Below, one piece after another: positions 8,525 to 17,889 of a DNA stretch of 64,000 nucleotides. The notes under the pieces were generated by a model that saw only the letters and a program-made list of their open reading frames with translations, was not told the DNA's origin and ran no database searches. This stretch comes from CBDCMJ01 sp965224325 (lineage in GTDB: Bacteria; Chloroflexota; Dehalococcoidia; Lucifugimonadales; UBA3495), in NCBI GenBank assembly GCA_965224325.1, contig CBDCYT010000003.1, positions 186,001-250,000 of the forward strand. Direction: 5' to 3'. The translations under genes were made by a program, and so were the position numbers. Position 1 is the stretch's first letter. Each line of letters starts with the position of its first letter.

Positions 8525-11266
8525 TCATGCGACGTCTAACGCCAGCCGGTCAATCCTCGCGGCAGCATCCGGCCCCAGATGGACCCGCACCGCGCGGCGT
8601 TTTGCGGTCTTCAAGGCTTCCAGGTCGCCCAAGGCCTGGGCATCCGCCAGAACGCCGAAAGTAAAGCTCTCGCCAGGGATGGGCAAGTCTTGGTCGTGGT
8701 CGGCTTTCAGCTGAAGAAACAGGCCGGAGCCGGGGCCTCCCTTGTGGAGTTGGCCGGTGGAATGCAAAAACCGGGGGCCGTACCCAGACATGGTGGCGAT
8801 ACGGTACCGCTGTATCACGCTCCGCCGCAGAGCCGCCAGGGCCCTGTCCACTTCGGGCGTCTGGAGCGTGTACGCCATTATCGCCAGATAGTCGCCGGGG
8901 TTGGATTCGGCCAGCAGCTCCTTGAGAGAGTCCGAAGCCTCGACCAGGGGCAACCGGCCCCGAGTTTGGAACTGTTCTAAGACGTTCTCGGTCATGTCCT
9001 TGGCGGCTTGCACGTTGGGCTGGTCGAACGGGTTGATGCCCAATGCGGCGCCGGCGACGGCCGTACCCATCTCCCACCGGAAAAACTCCGAGCCCAAGTC
9101 GTACTTGTCTTGCAAGTCCAGCCTAAGCACCGGATGACCCCAAAGTTCGATAGCTTCGATTGCCGCATCCATCTCAGTATTAGCGTCATGTTGGAGTCTC
9201 AGGTAGACAAAAAGCCGGTCATCGCCATAATATTCAAGGGCCGACAGAGGCTCGCCCGCTACCGGAATTATTCCCTTACCCTCTTTTCCGGTGCTCTCCG
9301 CAATTAACTGCTCCACCCACAAACCGAAGCTGCCGATGGACGGAGAAGTGAGCACCGTGAGCTTGTCTCGCCCTTGCGCGGCGAGAACGGACATGATCAC
9401 CCCCAGCCGGGCGCCGGGGTTCTCCGGGGGTGGGACGCAAGACGCACATCCTTCCCTCATGCAACCGGCGCGCTCTAGCAGCTTCTCGACGTCGACGCCG
9501 GTCAAGGCAGCGGGCACTAGCCCAAAGTAGGACAGGATGGAGTAACGCCCCCCGATGTCCGGAGGGTTGAGGAATACCCTCCTGAACTTTTGAGCCCACG
9601 CCAGTTTCTCCAGGGGAGTTCCGGGATCGCTGATCGCAACAAAGTGCTGTCCGGCTGGCTCAGGCCCAACGGCCCTTTCCACCAGATTCCTAAAGTAAGC
9701 GTAAAACATGTTGGGCTCTGTGGTGGAGCCGGACTTAGACGACACTAGGAATAGGCTGCGAGAGACGTCTATAGCGCGGGCCGTGGCTTCCACCCAGGCG
9801 GGAACCGTCGAGTCCAGCACGATGAGCCTCGGATAGCCCGGAGCGTTACCGAAGGTTTGACGAAGGACCTCGGGCCCCAGGCTGCTCCCGCCCATGCCCA
9901 GGAGCACCACGTGGTGAAAACCGGCATCTTTGATCTCCCGGGCGAACTCCTGTAGGGAGGGGACACGCTCACGCATGATCTCACTTACGCCTAGCCAGCC
10001 CAGACGGTTAGTAATCTCCGCGGGGTCGAGCTTCCAGACGGTATGATCACCGCGCCAGATACGGCTGATCACCTGGTCTCGTTGCAACCGGACCATCGCT
10101 GTCTCGACGTCCGGAAGGTACTTGCCTAGGCCGGCCTCCGGATTTCCCCGGTCCAGGGCCAAGAGGCGGGCCTTCTTAGCGTTTATATCGGCCATCAGCC
10201 TCCCGAAGGAGCTTGCAAGCTCTTCCAAACCTTCAGTTAGCAGCCTGGCCGTCACGTCATCCATGTTGACGCCCGCCTCGGCCAGAGAGTCCAAGACCGC
10301 GGTGGCCTCATCCATTCCTTGTACCAGGCCGCCGGAGACTTGGCCATGGTCGAGGAACGCGGTCAAGGCAGTTGGCGGCGCTGCCTGTACAGTATCTTGG
10401 CCCGCCTGCATTTCCAGGTACATGATCTCGCCGTAGGCTGGACTTTTGACCCCCGTGGCGGCCCAAAGGGGCCGTTGCACCCTGGCGCCTCTTTCACGGA
10501 GGACCTTAAAATCCTCATGGCTGAACACTTTCCTGAAATCGCGGTAGCCGAGCTTGGCGTTGGCGATAGCCGCCGTGCCTAGCAGTTGCTCCACACCGCC
10601 TTGCCCCCGGCGAATAGCCGCCTCCAACAGGGTGTCCACCGCTGTGTCCACCCGGCTGATGGAGAAGGACGCCACGGAGGCAATCTTGCTTGGGTCGCCG
10701 CCCATTTTGGCCAGGTCTTCGAGTCCGCAGATGTAGGCGCGGGCTACGTTGGCATAGACGTTCAGGGAGAATATCAGCGTGGCGTCGATGTTGATTCCCT
10801 GGCTTGTCAGAGCCCGAAGAGCCGAGATGCCCTCGGGAGTCGCGGGCGCCTTGAACATCACGTTGGGGCGGTCCACTGCGGCAGACAGCCGCTTGACCTC
10901 AGCGATGGCGTCCTCGGTATCGCGGGCTAGTTTGGGGCTTATTTCCATGGACACGTAGCCATCTGCGCCGCCGGTATCCTTGTAAACAGGCTGGAGCAGG
11001 TCCGCCGCCGCTTGAATGTCTTGGATGGCGATGGCCTCCAGGAGTTCCGGCGTCGTCTTGCCGCCTCGGGCCAACTCCAGAATTGCCTCGTCGTAGTCAT
11101 TGCTGCCTGTAATGACTTTTCCCAGGTTGGCGTAATTGGAGGTCACCCCGGTTACGCCAAGGTCAATCAAAGCCTGTAATTCGCCTGATTTGATCAAACC
11201 CCGCCGGAGATTGTTGCACCAGACCGACTGGCCGAGCCGTTGAACTTCTTGGATGGCGTTGGTCAC
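8525..11266 (-). CDS. Bifunctional transaldolase / glucose-6-phosphate isomerase
   Basis: 913-residue fusion. Residues 1 to about 360 are transaldolase (VWCNNLRRGLI, GVTGVTSN, and VMFKAPAT with the Schiff-base Lys); about 380 to the end is phosphoglucose isomerase with the SIS signatures GMGGSSLGPEV and LVSSKSGSTTEP. It links the non-oxidative pentose phosphate branch with glycolysis in one chain. The GTG at 11266 is chosen because GGAAGGAGAAG lies just before it; a longer reading from 11362 adds residues without homology. Such fusions are known in several bacteria including Chloroflexota. It is first in the minus-strand run toward DUF2090 and gnd. Confidence 0.92.
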   Translation of the reverse strand: MTNAIQEVQRLGQSVWCNNLRRGLIKSGELQALIDLGVTGVTSNYANLGKVITGSNDYDEAILELARGGKTTPELLEAIAIQDIQAAADLLQPVYKDTGGADGYVSMEISPKLARDTEDAIAEVKRLSAAVDRPNVMFKAPATPEGISALRALTSQGINIDATLIFSLNVYANVARAYICGLEDLAKMGGDPSKIASVASFSISRVDTAVDTLLEAAIRRGQGGVEQLLGTAAIANAKLGYRDFRKVFSHEDFKVLRERGARVQRPLWAATGVKSPAYGEIMYLEMQAGQDTVQAAPPTALTAFLDHGQVSGGLVQGMDEATAVLDSLAEAGVNMDDVTARLLTEGLEELASSFGRLMADINAKKARLLALDRGNPEAGLGKYLPDVETAMVRLQRDQVISRIWRGDHTVWKLDPAEITNRLGWLGVSEIMRERVPSLQEFAREIKDAGFHHVVLLGMGGSSLGPEVLRQTFGNAPGYPRLIVLDSTVPAWVEATARAIDVSRSLFLVSSKSGSTTEPNMFYAYFRNLVERAVGPEPAGQHFVAISDPGTPLEKLAWAQKFRRVFLNPPDIGGRYSILSYFGLVPAALTGVDVEKLLERAGCMREGCASCVPPPENPGARLGVIMSVLAAQGRDKLTVLTSPSIGSFGLWVEQLIAESTGKEGKGIIPVAGEPLSALEYYGDDRLFVYLRLQHDANTEMDAAIEAIELWGHPVLRLDLQDKYDLGSEFFRWEMGTAVAGAALGINPFDQPNVQAAKDMTENVLEQFQTRGRLPLVEASDSLKELLAESNPGDYLAIMAYTLQTPEVDRALAALRRSVIQRYRIATMSGYGPRFLHSTGQLHKGGPGSGLFLQLKADHDQDLPIPGESFTFGVLADAQALGDLEALKTAKRRAVRVHLGPDAAARIDRLALDVA

Positions 11267-12054
11267 GTTTCTTCTCCTTCCACCGGAATCGACCACCATC
11301 ACCGGACCAGAGACTTGACGACGGCAACCCGGGAAGGCGCTTAGGTTCAAGAGAGGGTCCATGGGTCGCCCAGCGGGTCGCGCGCGAAGGCTCCGGCCCC
11401 AATCTCCGGGCCCAATCTATTGTACGACGAGGCAACGCCTTTCCCAACAAGTGGTGTCAACCGGTCTCAGCGCCTGAGGATCACCAAAGCTCGGTCCAGC
11501 GGATGATTGCCTGTGGACCCAATTGCGAGCAGAACTCTTTGTGGGTGCTGTCTTAGCAACGCTGAGCTATCGTCCTAACTGGCTTGTCTTCTACACCTGC
11601 AGCAACCCTGATGGTCCAGGCGTGCGACGTTCCCCCCTTCGTCACTAGGCACGGGCCGGAGATTTGCCGTCCCAGAGACACGGGAGCCAATCCCGGTCAA
11701 TACGCGGACCAACACTTCTCCGCCCCTGCGCTGAAAATTGCAGGGCCATGTAATAATCTATGCCTGGGTGTGCCTTCGCTGCCCTTGACCGGCCCAAGGC
11801 GGACGAATGACTTATCTTGGTCAGGCGGAAGAGGCCGTTGCGAGCGGGGTTTCATGGACAACTGAAGACCCTGCTGGAAATAGTCGGTCCTGTTGACCCT
11901 CGGGGTCCCGCCTGATTTAATAGAGCCGGAGAGCGGGTGTTCCGCAACGAATACCCTACGAGAATCAATTCTTCATCCTGGTGGGACCGAGTCTGGGCTC
12001 AGGTTTTGCGTCAAGGCATTTCCCACCACCAAGGGCGATTACCCACAACTTCGA
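11267..12054. other. Long intergenic region, no gene recognised
   Basis: About 790 bp between the divergent Tal-Pgi start and tRNA-Gly. Short open frames on both strands show no family resemblance. It should hold the Tal-Pgi promoter. I see no convincing RNA gene beyond the tRNA at its right end. Confidence 0.5.
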
Positions 12055-12131
<77 letters not shown>

Positions 12132-12372
12132 AACGAGCAGACTCATTGTGAATCGCCGGCACTTCCCGCGGAGTGCGGGCCTACGGAGGAGTGCCTAGTT
12201 GTGGTGTTGTCCTTCCTTGAGGATGGACTGCGGTCGATCCTCCCGGTAGACGGGAAGACTTCGCGCTAACCATTCCCACACGTAGCAAATAGCTCAAAGG
12301 CTTGAGGGAACGGCGTTCCGTAAAGACCGGCAAGCCCTTGAGACTTGACTAAAGTGGAGGCGAAATACAGTC

Positions 12373-12915
12373 GTGAAACACCAAGAGGTCGCAGTATTCG
12401 GCGGAGGATGTTTCTGGTGCACTGAAGCAGTATTCTCCGAACTTAAAGGCGTGTTTTCAGTTGCGTCTGGGTATGCGGGTGGACACACGGAAGCTCCGAC
12501 TTATGCCCAGGTATGCGGTGAGAAGACTGGACACGCGGAAGTTGTGGAAATCCAGTTCGACCCCGATGAAATTACCTATCATGAGCTTCTTCAAGTGTTC
12601 ATTGCGACCCACGACCCCACTACGCTCAATCGACAGGGAGCCGACCGCGGCACAAGGTATCGCTCGATTATTCTATACACCGACGAAACTCAGCGGGACC
12701 AGGCGGAAGGTTTCATAAAAGACCTAAGAGATCGGAATTGCTATAAGAGTCCAATCGTCACCGAAGTCCAGCCATTGGAGAAGTTCTACGAGGCCGAAGC
12801 CGATCACAAAGATTACTATTTGGAAAACCCGGGCAGTATGTATTGCCAGATGGTAATTACACCCAAGGTGAAGAAGTTTCGGCAAGAATTTGCCGAACGC
12901 TTACAAGGATCTTAA
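12373..12915 (+). CDS. msrA: Peptide-methionine (S)-S-oxide reductase
   Basis: 180-residue MsrA, reducing Met-S-sulfoxide in proteins. The active-site motif GGCFWC has the catalytic Cys at residue 13; GYAGG, GHAEVV and the HDPT segment follow in family order. SMYCQM near residue 155 supplies a likely resolving Cys. Start is a GTG behind AAGTGGAGGCG. The active site is ordinary Cys (TGT), not selenocysteine, despite the tRNA-Sec elsewhere in the window. It follows tRNA-Gly and is followed by the hydratase gene on the same strand. Confidence 0.95.
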   Translation: MKHQEVAVFGGGCFWCTEAVFSELKGVFSVASGYAGGHTEAPTYAQVCGEKTGHAEVVEIQFDPDEITYHELLQVFIATHDPTTLNRQGADRGTRYRSIILYTDETQRDQAEGFIKDLRDRNCYKSPIVTEVQPLEKFYEAEADHKDYYLENPGSMYCQMVITPKVKKFRQEFAERLQGS

Positions 12916-12956
12916 TTGATCGCGAAAGACACTTAAAAACCTGATTCGAGGTGAGT

Positions 12957-13739
12957 ATGACCCTCGCCAATGAGACTATAGACGATCTGCTCCAGCGGGC
13001 TATCAACTGCTACCACTCCGGCGTGCCTACTCAGCCATTCGACAACCCGGACCTGAGCGAGGCGGATGCGTACCAAGTCCAATTCCGCCTGGTGGACACC
13101 CTTAGAGATCAAGACCAGACAGTCGTAGGGCATAAAGTGGCGTTGACCACCAAATCAGCCAGGGCCCACTTGGGCGTGACTGAGCCTTGCTTCGGTCACA
13201 TGCTAGACCGGGGCGTGTACGCGAATGGTTCCGATGTTCCCGTGGGGGAATTGGCAGACCCCCACGTTGAAGCAGAGATAGCGTTCGTGCTGAAGAAAGA
13301 CTTGAAAGGTCCGGGAATAACTCCGGTAGACGTCATGAGAGCAACCCAAGCCGTTTTGCCGGCTATCGAACTCGTTGACCTCAAAGTGCAGGGCCCAGGA
13401 ATACGAGCCGCCGACATTATAGTGCATAACGCGCTTCACGGCGGAGTGGTGGTTGGGTCAAGGCTCACCCCAATAGATGACTTGGACCTTCAGTTCGAGG
13501 GCGTGACAGTCGAGTTTAACGGAAGTCTTCACGGCAGTGGGACCGGATTCGAGGTCATGGGGAATCCCATAAACGCCATCTGCTGGTTGGCCAACAAACT
13601 GGCCGCTTTCGACGACCACCTAAGGAAGGGGGAAACAATCATCTCCGGGTCGATAGTGACGCCCGTCAGGGTTCAGCCAGGCGATCAGATCAGGGTCACG
13701 TACACCAAGCTTGGTGTGGTTGGAGCCAGCTTCGTGTAG
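12957..13739 (+). CDS. 2-keto-4-pentenoate hydratase-like protein (FAH superfamily)
   Basis: 260-residue member of the MhpD/fumarylacetoacetate hydrolase superfamily, hydratases or decarboxylases of meta-cleavage aromatic catabolism. Family marks are VGHKVALTTK, the metal-binding VEAEIAFVL (H-x-E...E pattern with PHVEAE), PAIELVD and the C-terminal GSIVTPVRVQPGDQIRVTY. The ATG at 12957 follows GAGGTG; a GTG six bases upstream is the alternative. 41 bp after msrA, probably cotranscribed. No other aromatic-ring genes are nearby, so the substrate is open. Confidence 0.85.
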   Translation: MTLANETIDDLLQRAINCYHSGVPTQPFDNPDLSEADAYQVQFRLVDTLRDQDQTVVGHKVALTTKSARAHLGVTEPCFGHMLDRGVYANGSDVPVGELADPHVEAEIAFVLKKDLKGPGITPVDVMRATQAVLPAIELVDLKVQGPGIRAADIIVHNALHGGVVVGSRLTPIDDLDLQFEGVTVEFNGSLHGSGTGFEVMGNPINAICWLANKLAAFDDHLRKGETIISGSIVTPVRVQPGDQIRVTYTKLGVVGASFV

Positions 13740-13850
13740 GGCTGCATCTCTCGTCCGCGTGGGTCGCCAGGGATACGCCAAACGGCCCGGCAACTATGGT
13801 GCTATATTCTTTAACCACGCGGGGGCGCCTCGACTGGATATCGGCCATAA

Positions 13851-14080
13851 GAGCTTGTCTCATAAAGCTGAGTCCTCCAGCCTCCTACCTTTCTGGATTC
13901 CCGCTTTCGCGGGAATGACGGGGTTCTGGATTCCTGCTCCCCGATCGGGGTCGGGGACAAGCTTCGCGGGAATGACGGGTTATTGAGCCGCATTCAATAC
14001 TGGTCTAAAGCGGTTAATAATAGTAACCCGCCGGGTTGCGTCCGCCCAAAATCGTGAGTGGAGACTTCTGAGACGGGCTC
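13851..14080 (-). mobile_element. MITE copy 2 (GAGC-type ends)
   Basis: 230-bp inverted copy of the family at 1848. Ends are GAGCTTGTCTCA (13851-13862) and TGAGACGGGCTC (14069-14080), flanked by the direct repeat CATAA (13846-13850 and 14081-14085). The interior again has two units of the GGATTCCCGC...GGGAATGACGG palindrome. Inserted about 110 bp downstream of the hydratase gene. Confidence 0.85.
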
Positions 14081-14130
14081 CATAAGTAGCGCCCCATTGC
14101 CACACGGCGCTTCAGGGCCTCGCCGCTCGA

Positions 14131-14253
14131 TTGATTAAGCAATACAGCCGGAGCGAAAAAGCCCGGTACATGCGCGAAGGCAAGCGACTTAAGGACCCGC
14201 GCCGCCGGGCCCTGTGTGAGGCCTCATATCTAGGGGCCGGCGAGGTGAAGTAG
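14131..14253 (+). CDS. Short hypothetical protein or C-terminal gene fragment
   Basis: A 40-codon frame opening at TTG and encoding a basic peptide (KQYSRSEKARYMREGKRL...EASYLGAGEVK). Composition is protein-like, but no family is recognised. It begins 50 bp after MITE copy 2, so it may be the remains of a disrupted gene. Confidence 0.3.
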   Translation: MIKQYSRSEKARYMREGKRLKDPRRRALCEASYLGAGEVK

Positions 14254-14318
14254 GACTTGGATGGCCGGGCCGCGTCATAATCGACACCGTTATATGAGTC
14301 ACCCTTACGCGACAGACT

Positions 14319-14972
14319 TTGAAAGATCGGTTGGTGCGGCTAGTAAGGTCAATAGCTCCATTGCTTCTGTTGACGCTCTTGCTCTCCCTTGGGTGCAATG
14401 GAGCAACTCCTGAGCCGAGCCCCAACTTTTCCTCCTCGAATACAGTCGAGGGGGTCACAGCCGCCATCGCAACAGCCAGCGCTACGCCCGCGCCGAAATG
14501 GCCGGATATGGTAGTTTTGTATAGCCCCCGCGTTTATTACACCATGGATGTTCCGCCGGCCGCGGCGGAAGTTCCCCAGGCGTGGATCGTGGATGCGCCG
14601 GACCCGGCTAACGCATCCGTGGAAGGACCCGGCTCAGCAGTGTTTACAATTCGGCTGTCCAGTCCACCGTACCCCGAAGCAGACCTTGTTCAACTGGAAG
14701 AGCTATTCGTCAATAGCCAGGAGTTCCGGGAGCAAGTTGTACCTGCCTCGTTTCGGAGTTATGAGACGGCAATCTCAGGCGCACCGGGGCGGCGGATGTT
14801 ATATAGGTCCCACTCTGACGGCGGTTGCATTACCACGCACAATCGGGTGTCTCTGATAAGCGGGGAATTTCTCATAATCTTAACCGGAAGCGTTTGCCTG
14901 GAGGAACAGGAATCGTTCCCACAGCAATGGATTGAGCGCATGCAGACCAGCTTCGCCCTTAAATACGGTTAG
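14319..14972 (+). CDS. Hypothetical lipoprotein
   Basis: 217 residues beginning at TTG. A basic n-region (MKDRLVRLVRS), a hydrophobic leucine-rich core and the lipobox L-S-L-G-C near residue 26 mark it as a lipoprotein anchored outside the membrane. A Ser/Thr/Pro linker runs to about residue 60, then a globular domain of about 150 residues with several Cys. I do not recognise the domain. Confidence 0.7.
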   Translation: MKDRLVRLVRSIAPLLLLTLLLSLGCNGATPEPSPNFSSSNTVEGVTAAIATASATPAPKWPDMVVLYSPRVYYTMDVPPAAAEVPQAWIVDAPDPANASVEGPGSAVFTIRLSSPPYPEADLVQLEELFVNSQEFREQVVPASFRSYETAISGAPGRRMLYRSHSDGGCITTHNRVSLISGEFLIILTGSVCLEEQESFPQQWIERMQTSFALKYG

Positions 14973-15156
14973 GCGCCAATTATGATTGTCCGCCTAAGCT
15001 GCAGCCCACAAGGCTGGCGATTAAGCCTTAAACCTATGCAGTACAGGACGCCGCTGCCACGCCCGCCCAACCGGCGCCCAACTGACTATTTACTGGCGGT
15101 TGGCTGGGCGGGTACGCCTCTTGGCCCATCATCGGTCGAATAATGATTTAATCCTA

Positions 15157-15228
15157 CGCTCCAATCACCAAGGGCGCTCCAATCACCAAGGGCGCTCCAA
15201 TCACCAAGAGCGCTCCAATCACCACCGG
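15157..15228 (+). repeat. Four 18-bp tandem repeats
   Basis: CGCTCCAATCACCAAGGG repeated four times head to tail; the third unit ends AAGAG and the fourth ends CACCGG. It lies in non-coding DNA between the lipoprotein and the receiver-like gene. Confidence 0.95.
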
Positions 15229-15387
15229 CGCGGCCGGGCGTCCAGTCTTACCCTAGGCCAATTCGTCCTTCACCTGAGGCGACAGACTACCCGCACCACA
15301 CGCACCGGCATAGCTGAGGGGCCTTTCATCCTCTATGTATAATGGAATCCCTCCGCCCTAGCCCGTGCATATGAATGAAGAAACACA

Positions 15388-15687
15388 ATGTATAATCCTT
15401 GCCGGATCTTGATAGTCGGACGAGAACAGGAAGAGACGGACAGAATCACGCGACTTTTGGAAGCCGTTGGCTGCATAGTAACCGCCACGCTTAGCGACGA
15501 AGTAGCCATCGATTTGGCAGGTTCTTCCGAGTACAATGCGCTGCTAATCGGGGACGAAGTCCCTGATTCGGATGCCCGATACGTGGCCGCTGAATCCAGA
15601 AGTAAGAAACCGGACTTGCCGGTGGTAGTGGTGCGCGGCGCGGAGGCCGTTCTGACTCAGCTCAGGCAAGCCGGCGTGAGCCCGTAA
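15388..15687 (+). CDS. Receiver-like (pseudo-REC) domain protein
   Basis: 99-residue single domain with the response-regulator fold pattern: RILIVGREQEETDRITRLLE, then NALLIGDEVP, then LPVVVVRG. The acidic pair that binds Mg2+ is replaced (GRE instead of DD) and the expected phospho-Asp four residues before the strand-end Pro is Gly, so phosphorylation is unlikely. No output domain and no kinase nearby. Family assignment rests on pattern only. Confidence 0.5.
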   Translation: MYNPCRILIVGREQEETDRITRLLEAVGCIVTATLSDEVAIDLAGSSEYNALLIGDEVPDSDARYVAAESRSKKPDLPVVVVRGAEAVLTQLRQAGVSP

Positions 15688-15977
15688 GCTGCCAATCGAG
15701 TGCGAACAGCAGCGTCGCCGGGTACACCGCACCCTGGATTAGGCTGGTTCGACCAGTGGCCGAAAAGGCTTTCTCCCGGGTTTGGGACCGCCCGTGCCGG
15801 TTGCTCAAGACCGGCCTGTATGGTAAATTAGCTGAGGTCAGGCAGCGCGCCTAAGGACCGCCCTAACTTCATTGGCTGCTGTTGTTACCTTGGAGACCCG
15901 CAGTGACGCGGCGTCCGTGGATAGCAAAGTCCGGCAGCTATTCGGTTCAGCGGCCAGGTTTCTTTAAGGAGTGGCGA

Positions 15978-16166
15978 ATGGCATACGTTTCCCCACGAGA
16001 GGGAGAGTCGCCCGAAAGTTTAGTCAACCGTTTTCGGGCATCGGTGCAGCACTCGGGGGTGCTCCGAGAGTTGAAGGACCGGCGTTTTTTCCGGTCGAAA
16101 GCCCAAAAAGAAAGGCTTGCCGCCCAGCGAGCGGCGCGGCGGCGGCGGCGGCAGAACCGGCGTTAG
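15978..16166 (+). CDS. rpsU: 30S ribosomal protein bS21
   Basis: 62-residue basic protein matching bS21: GESPESLVNRFRASVQHSGVL, then ELKDRRFF and an Arg-rich C-terminal tail. It binds the small subunit near the 16S rRNA 3' end. The ATG at 15978 has AAGGAG seven bases upstream, which decides against longer frames. It stands alone. Confidence 0.9.
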   Translation: MAYVSPREGESPESLVNRFRASVQHSGVLRELKDRRFFRSKAQKERLAAQRAARRRRRQNRR

Positions 16167-16485
16167 CCTGGCAATCCTTTCCGCGTCTTTAAGGGCTCAT
16201 CCACCCGAGCTTCACGCAGGGTTCCGGCATCAGGTATTAGACCTGTGTTTCCTCCAAACATTGGCGGGACCGTCTATGCCGAGATCAACCCAGGTACTGC
16301 CCGGCTCCTCGGCTTCCGAGGTTAACGTCGTTTCCCGGTATGATTCGCTGCCACTCCAGGATTGCCCCTTCACAATAACAAAGAGCCGCCCGGACCTACC
16401 ACGGCGTTGGCATCCTTTGGTCCGGAGGGAAGTGCAAAAGTCCCCTTACCTCCCCAGTCCCGTCAAAGGTTCACTTTGCGTCTTT
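16167..16485. other. Intergenic region, nothing recognised
   Basis: About 320 bp between rpsU and the 3' end of a minus-strand hypothetical gene. No gene, RNA or clear repeat seen. Confidence 0.4.
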
Positions 16486-16842
16486 CTAAACCTGTCGTAA
16501 ATCCTCCGTTGTTGGGGGGAAAATGCTGTACCAATCAAAATCAAAGACTCGCGCCCTGTCGGAATTCCAATCCCCTGAACCAGCGGTAAATCCCTGGCCG
16601 GGCTTGCCGGTGCGCTCCCCAACAACCAGCACGGTCAAGGGCGGAAGGTTGTTTTGCTGGCAATAACGCATGACAGGGTCCAAGCATCTAGCAAGGACGT
16701 TGTAGGAACCTTCTGGATATCCCATCAATTGGCGTAAGCATACGTAGGTTATTTCTTGCCGGTTGCAAGCCCTGCCTATGAGAATTTGCCATATTTGGAG
16801 AGCTCGGGTATGGACGTGCGAGTCATCGGCAAATGTACGTGT
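16486..16842 (-). CDS. Hypothetical protein
   Basis: 118-residue protein from the internal ATG (MTRTFADDSHVHTRALQIW); the open frame runs further upstream to 16917 without clear coding character. It has an N-terminal helical half and a C-terminal part with VLVVGERTGKPGQGF and FDFDWYSIFPPTTEDL. I recognise no family. First of several small minus-strand genes at 16.5-19.8 kb. Confidence 0.5.
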   Translation of the reverse strand, partial: TRTFADDSHVHTRALQIWQILIGRACNRQEITYVCLRQLMGYPEGSYNVLARCLDPVMRYCQQNNLPPLTVLVVGERTGKPGQGFTAGSGDWNSDRARVFDFDWYSIFPPTTEDLRQV

Positions 16843-16943
16843 CATCGCTATTAGACCCTCTTCGGTGACTTCGGTAGTAGGTGTTCCCAAGGGCTTTGCA
16901 CCAAAAGTCTGGCGCAACTAGGACTTTTGGCGCAAAGCCCCGT

Positions 16944-17321
16944 TCAGCAATTGGCGTCCTCGTCTTCCAGCGGCGCCTCCGTTCCCATAAGGTAATCCCG
17001 TCCACCAAGTGAGCGCTCAGCGGCCATAATCATCCCCACCAGTTTCAGTATGGTATCGCCGTTCTCCGCCAACAGTCTTATAGACTCGATGCTCACCGCC
17101 GTTCCCAGTGTCCGCAGGAACACAGTAACCGGGATACCAAACAGACGCCATTGGGGAGGCTTGTCGGGAAGGGAGTAGTGCTCTTCTTGGGCGGAGCAGT
17201 CGGAATATTCCTCTACCGTTCCGTCAGGGCGGGTGAGCCGAGCCCGGGCAGCTTCAATCCTTCTGACCTTCGTGGGTTGGCCATTCCAGTCAGTGAATTC
17301 TTCTTCGGTTATTTTGACCAT
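16944..17321 (-). CDS. Hypothetical protein
   Basis: 125 residues; starts MVKITEEEFTDWNGQPTKVR, a beta-rich head, followed by a helical stretch (VTVFLRTLGTAVSIESIRLL, KLVGMIMAAERS) and an acidic tail. No family recognised. Same strand and region as the other small genes. Confidence 0.5.
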   Translation of the reverse strand: MVKITEEEFTDWNGQPTKVRRIEAARARLTRPDGTVEEYSDCSAQEEHYSLPDKPPQWRLFGIPVTVFLRTLGTAVSIESIRLLAENGDTILKLVGMIMAAERSLGGRDYLMGTEAPLEDEDANC

Positions 17322-17395
17322 CTTGGCTCCCGATCAACTGTCATGAGGAACCCGGAGGTGTTGACGGTGGAAGTCAGCGGGCCTCCACCGCCTTG

Positions 17396-17599
17396 TCATT
17401 CGGAGTCCCGGAAACAGGTGGGGCACACCGGATAACCTACCGCCTTGGCCGCGGCGAGGTCCGGGAACAGCTCCCAATTGCCCGATTTCATGGTGAAGAC
17501 TCCGTGCCTTCCACGGGTATTGGGACAGTGAATGCGTGACCCCGGCTTGCTTCGGCCCACGTAGACAATAACAACTCCGTGGCTATCTCTCTTGGCCAT
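17396..17599 (-). CDS. Small Cys-containing hypothetical protein
   Basis: 67 residues. A C-P-T-C pair near the C-terminus and an earlier Cys/His pair (H-C-P-N-T-R-G-R-H) suggest a single metal site. The N-terminus is VIVYVGRSKPGSR-like. No family recognised. The ATG follows a GGGTAAGAGGC leader. Confidence 0.5.
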   Translation of the reverse strand: MAKRDSHGVVIVYVGRSKPGSRIHCPNTRGRHGVFTMKSGNWELFPDLAAAKAVGYPVCPTCFRDSE

Positions 17600-17715
17600 G
17601 CCTCTTACCCTTTACGGCCAGATGCCGCTGCCTCCCCGGTGCTCAGGCTCGGTAGCCCAAACGGGCCCTTTGGGACAGTGGGGTCGCAAGTGGCCACCGT
17701 GATGTTCCCCTCGGG

Positions 17716-17889
17716 CTAACAGCCACCATCCCGTATCAACTCGTCACACCGCGAACAGCGCCTATATCCACCAGTGCCTGAAACCCGGTTGCTAGGCGGG
17801 ATTTGCTGATAATACTGGCAATTTGAGCATTCGTGATAAACGTCAGGGTCGGTCTCATTGGACGAGTGTACTGGAGCTATCCTAGCCAT
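17716..17889 (-). CDS. Small zinc-ribbon protein
   Basis: 57 residues, with two CxxC knuckles (C-S-N-C near residue 25 and C-S-R-C near residue 46) that form a zinc-ribbon pattern. The ATG has GGAG five bases upstream. It belongs to the minus-strand run of small genes, several of which have Cys pairs. Role unknown; such peptides often accompany phage or plasmid DNA. Confidence 0.6.
   Translation of the reverse strand: MARIAPVHSSNETDPDVYHECSNCQYYQQIPPSNRVSGTGGYRRCSRCDELIRDGGC

Noticed and set aside
12373..12915. MsrA as a selenoprotein
   Set aside because: The active-site codon is TGT (Cys), with no in-frame TGA.
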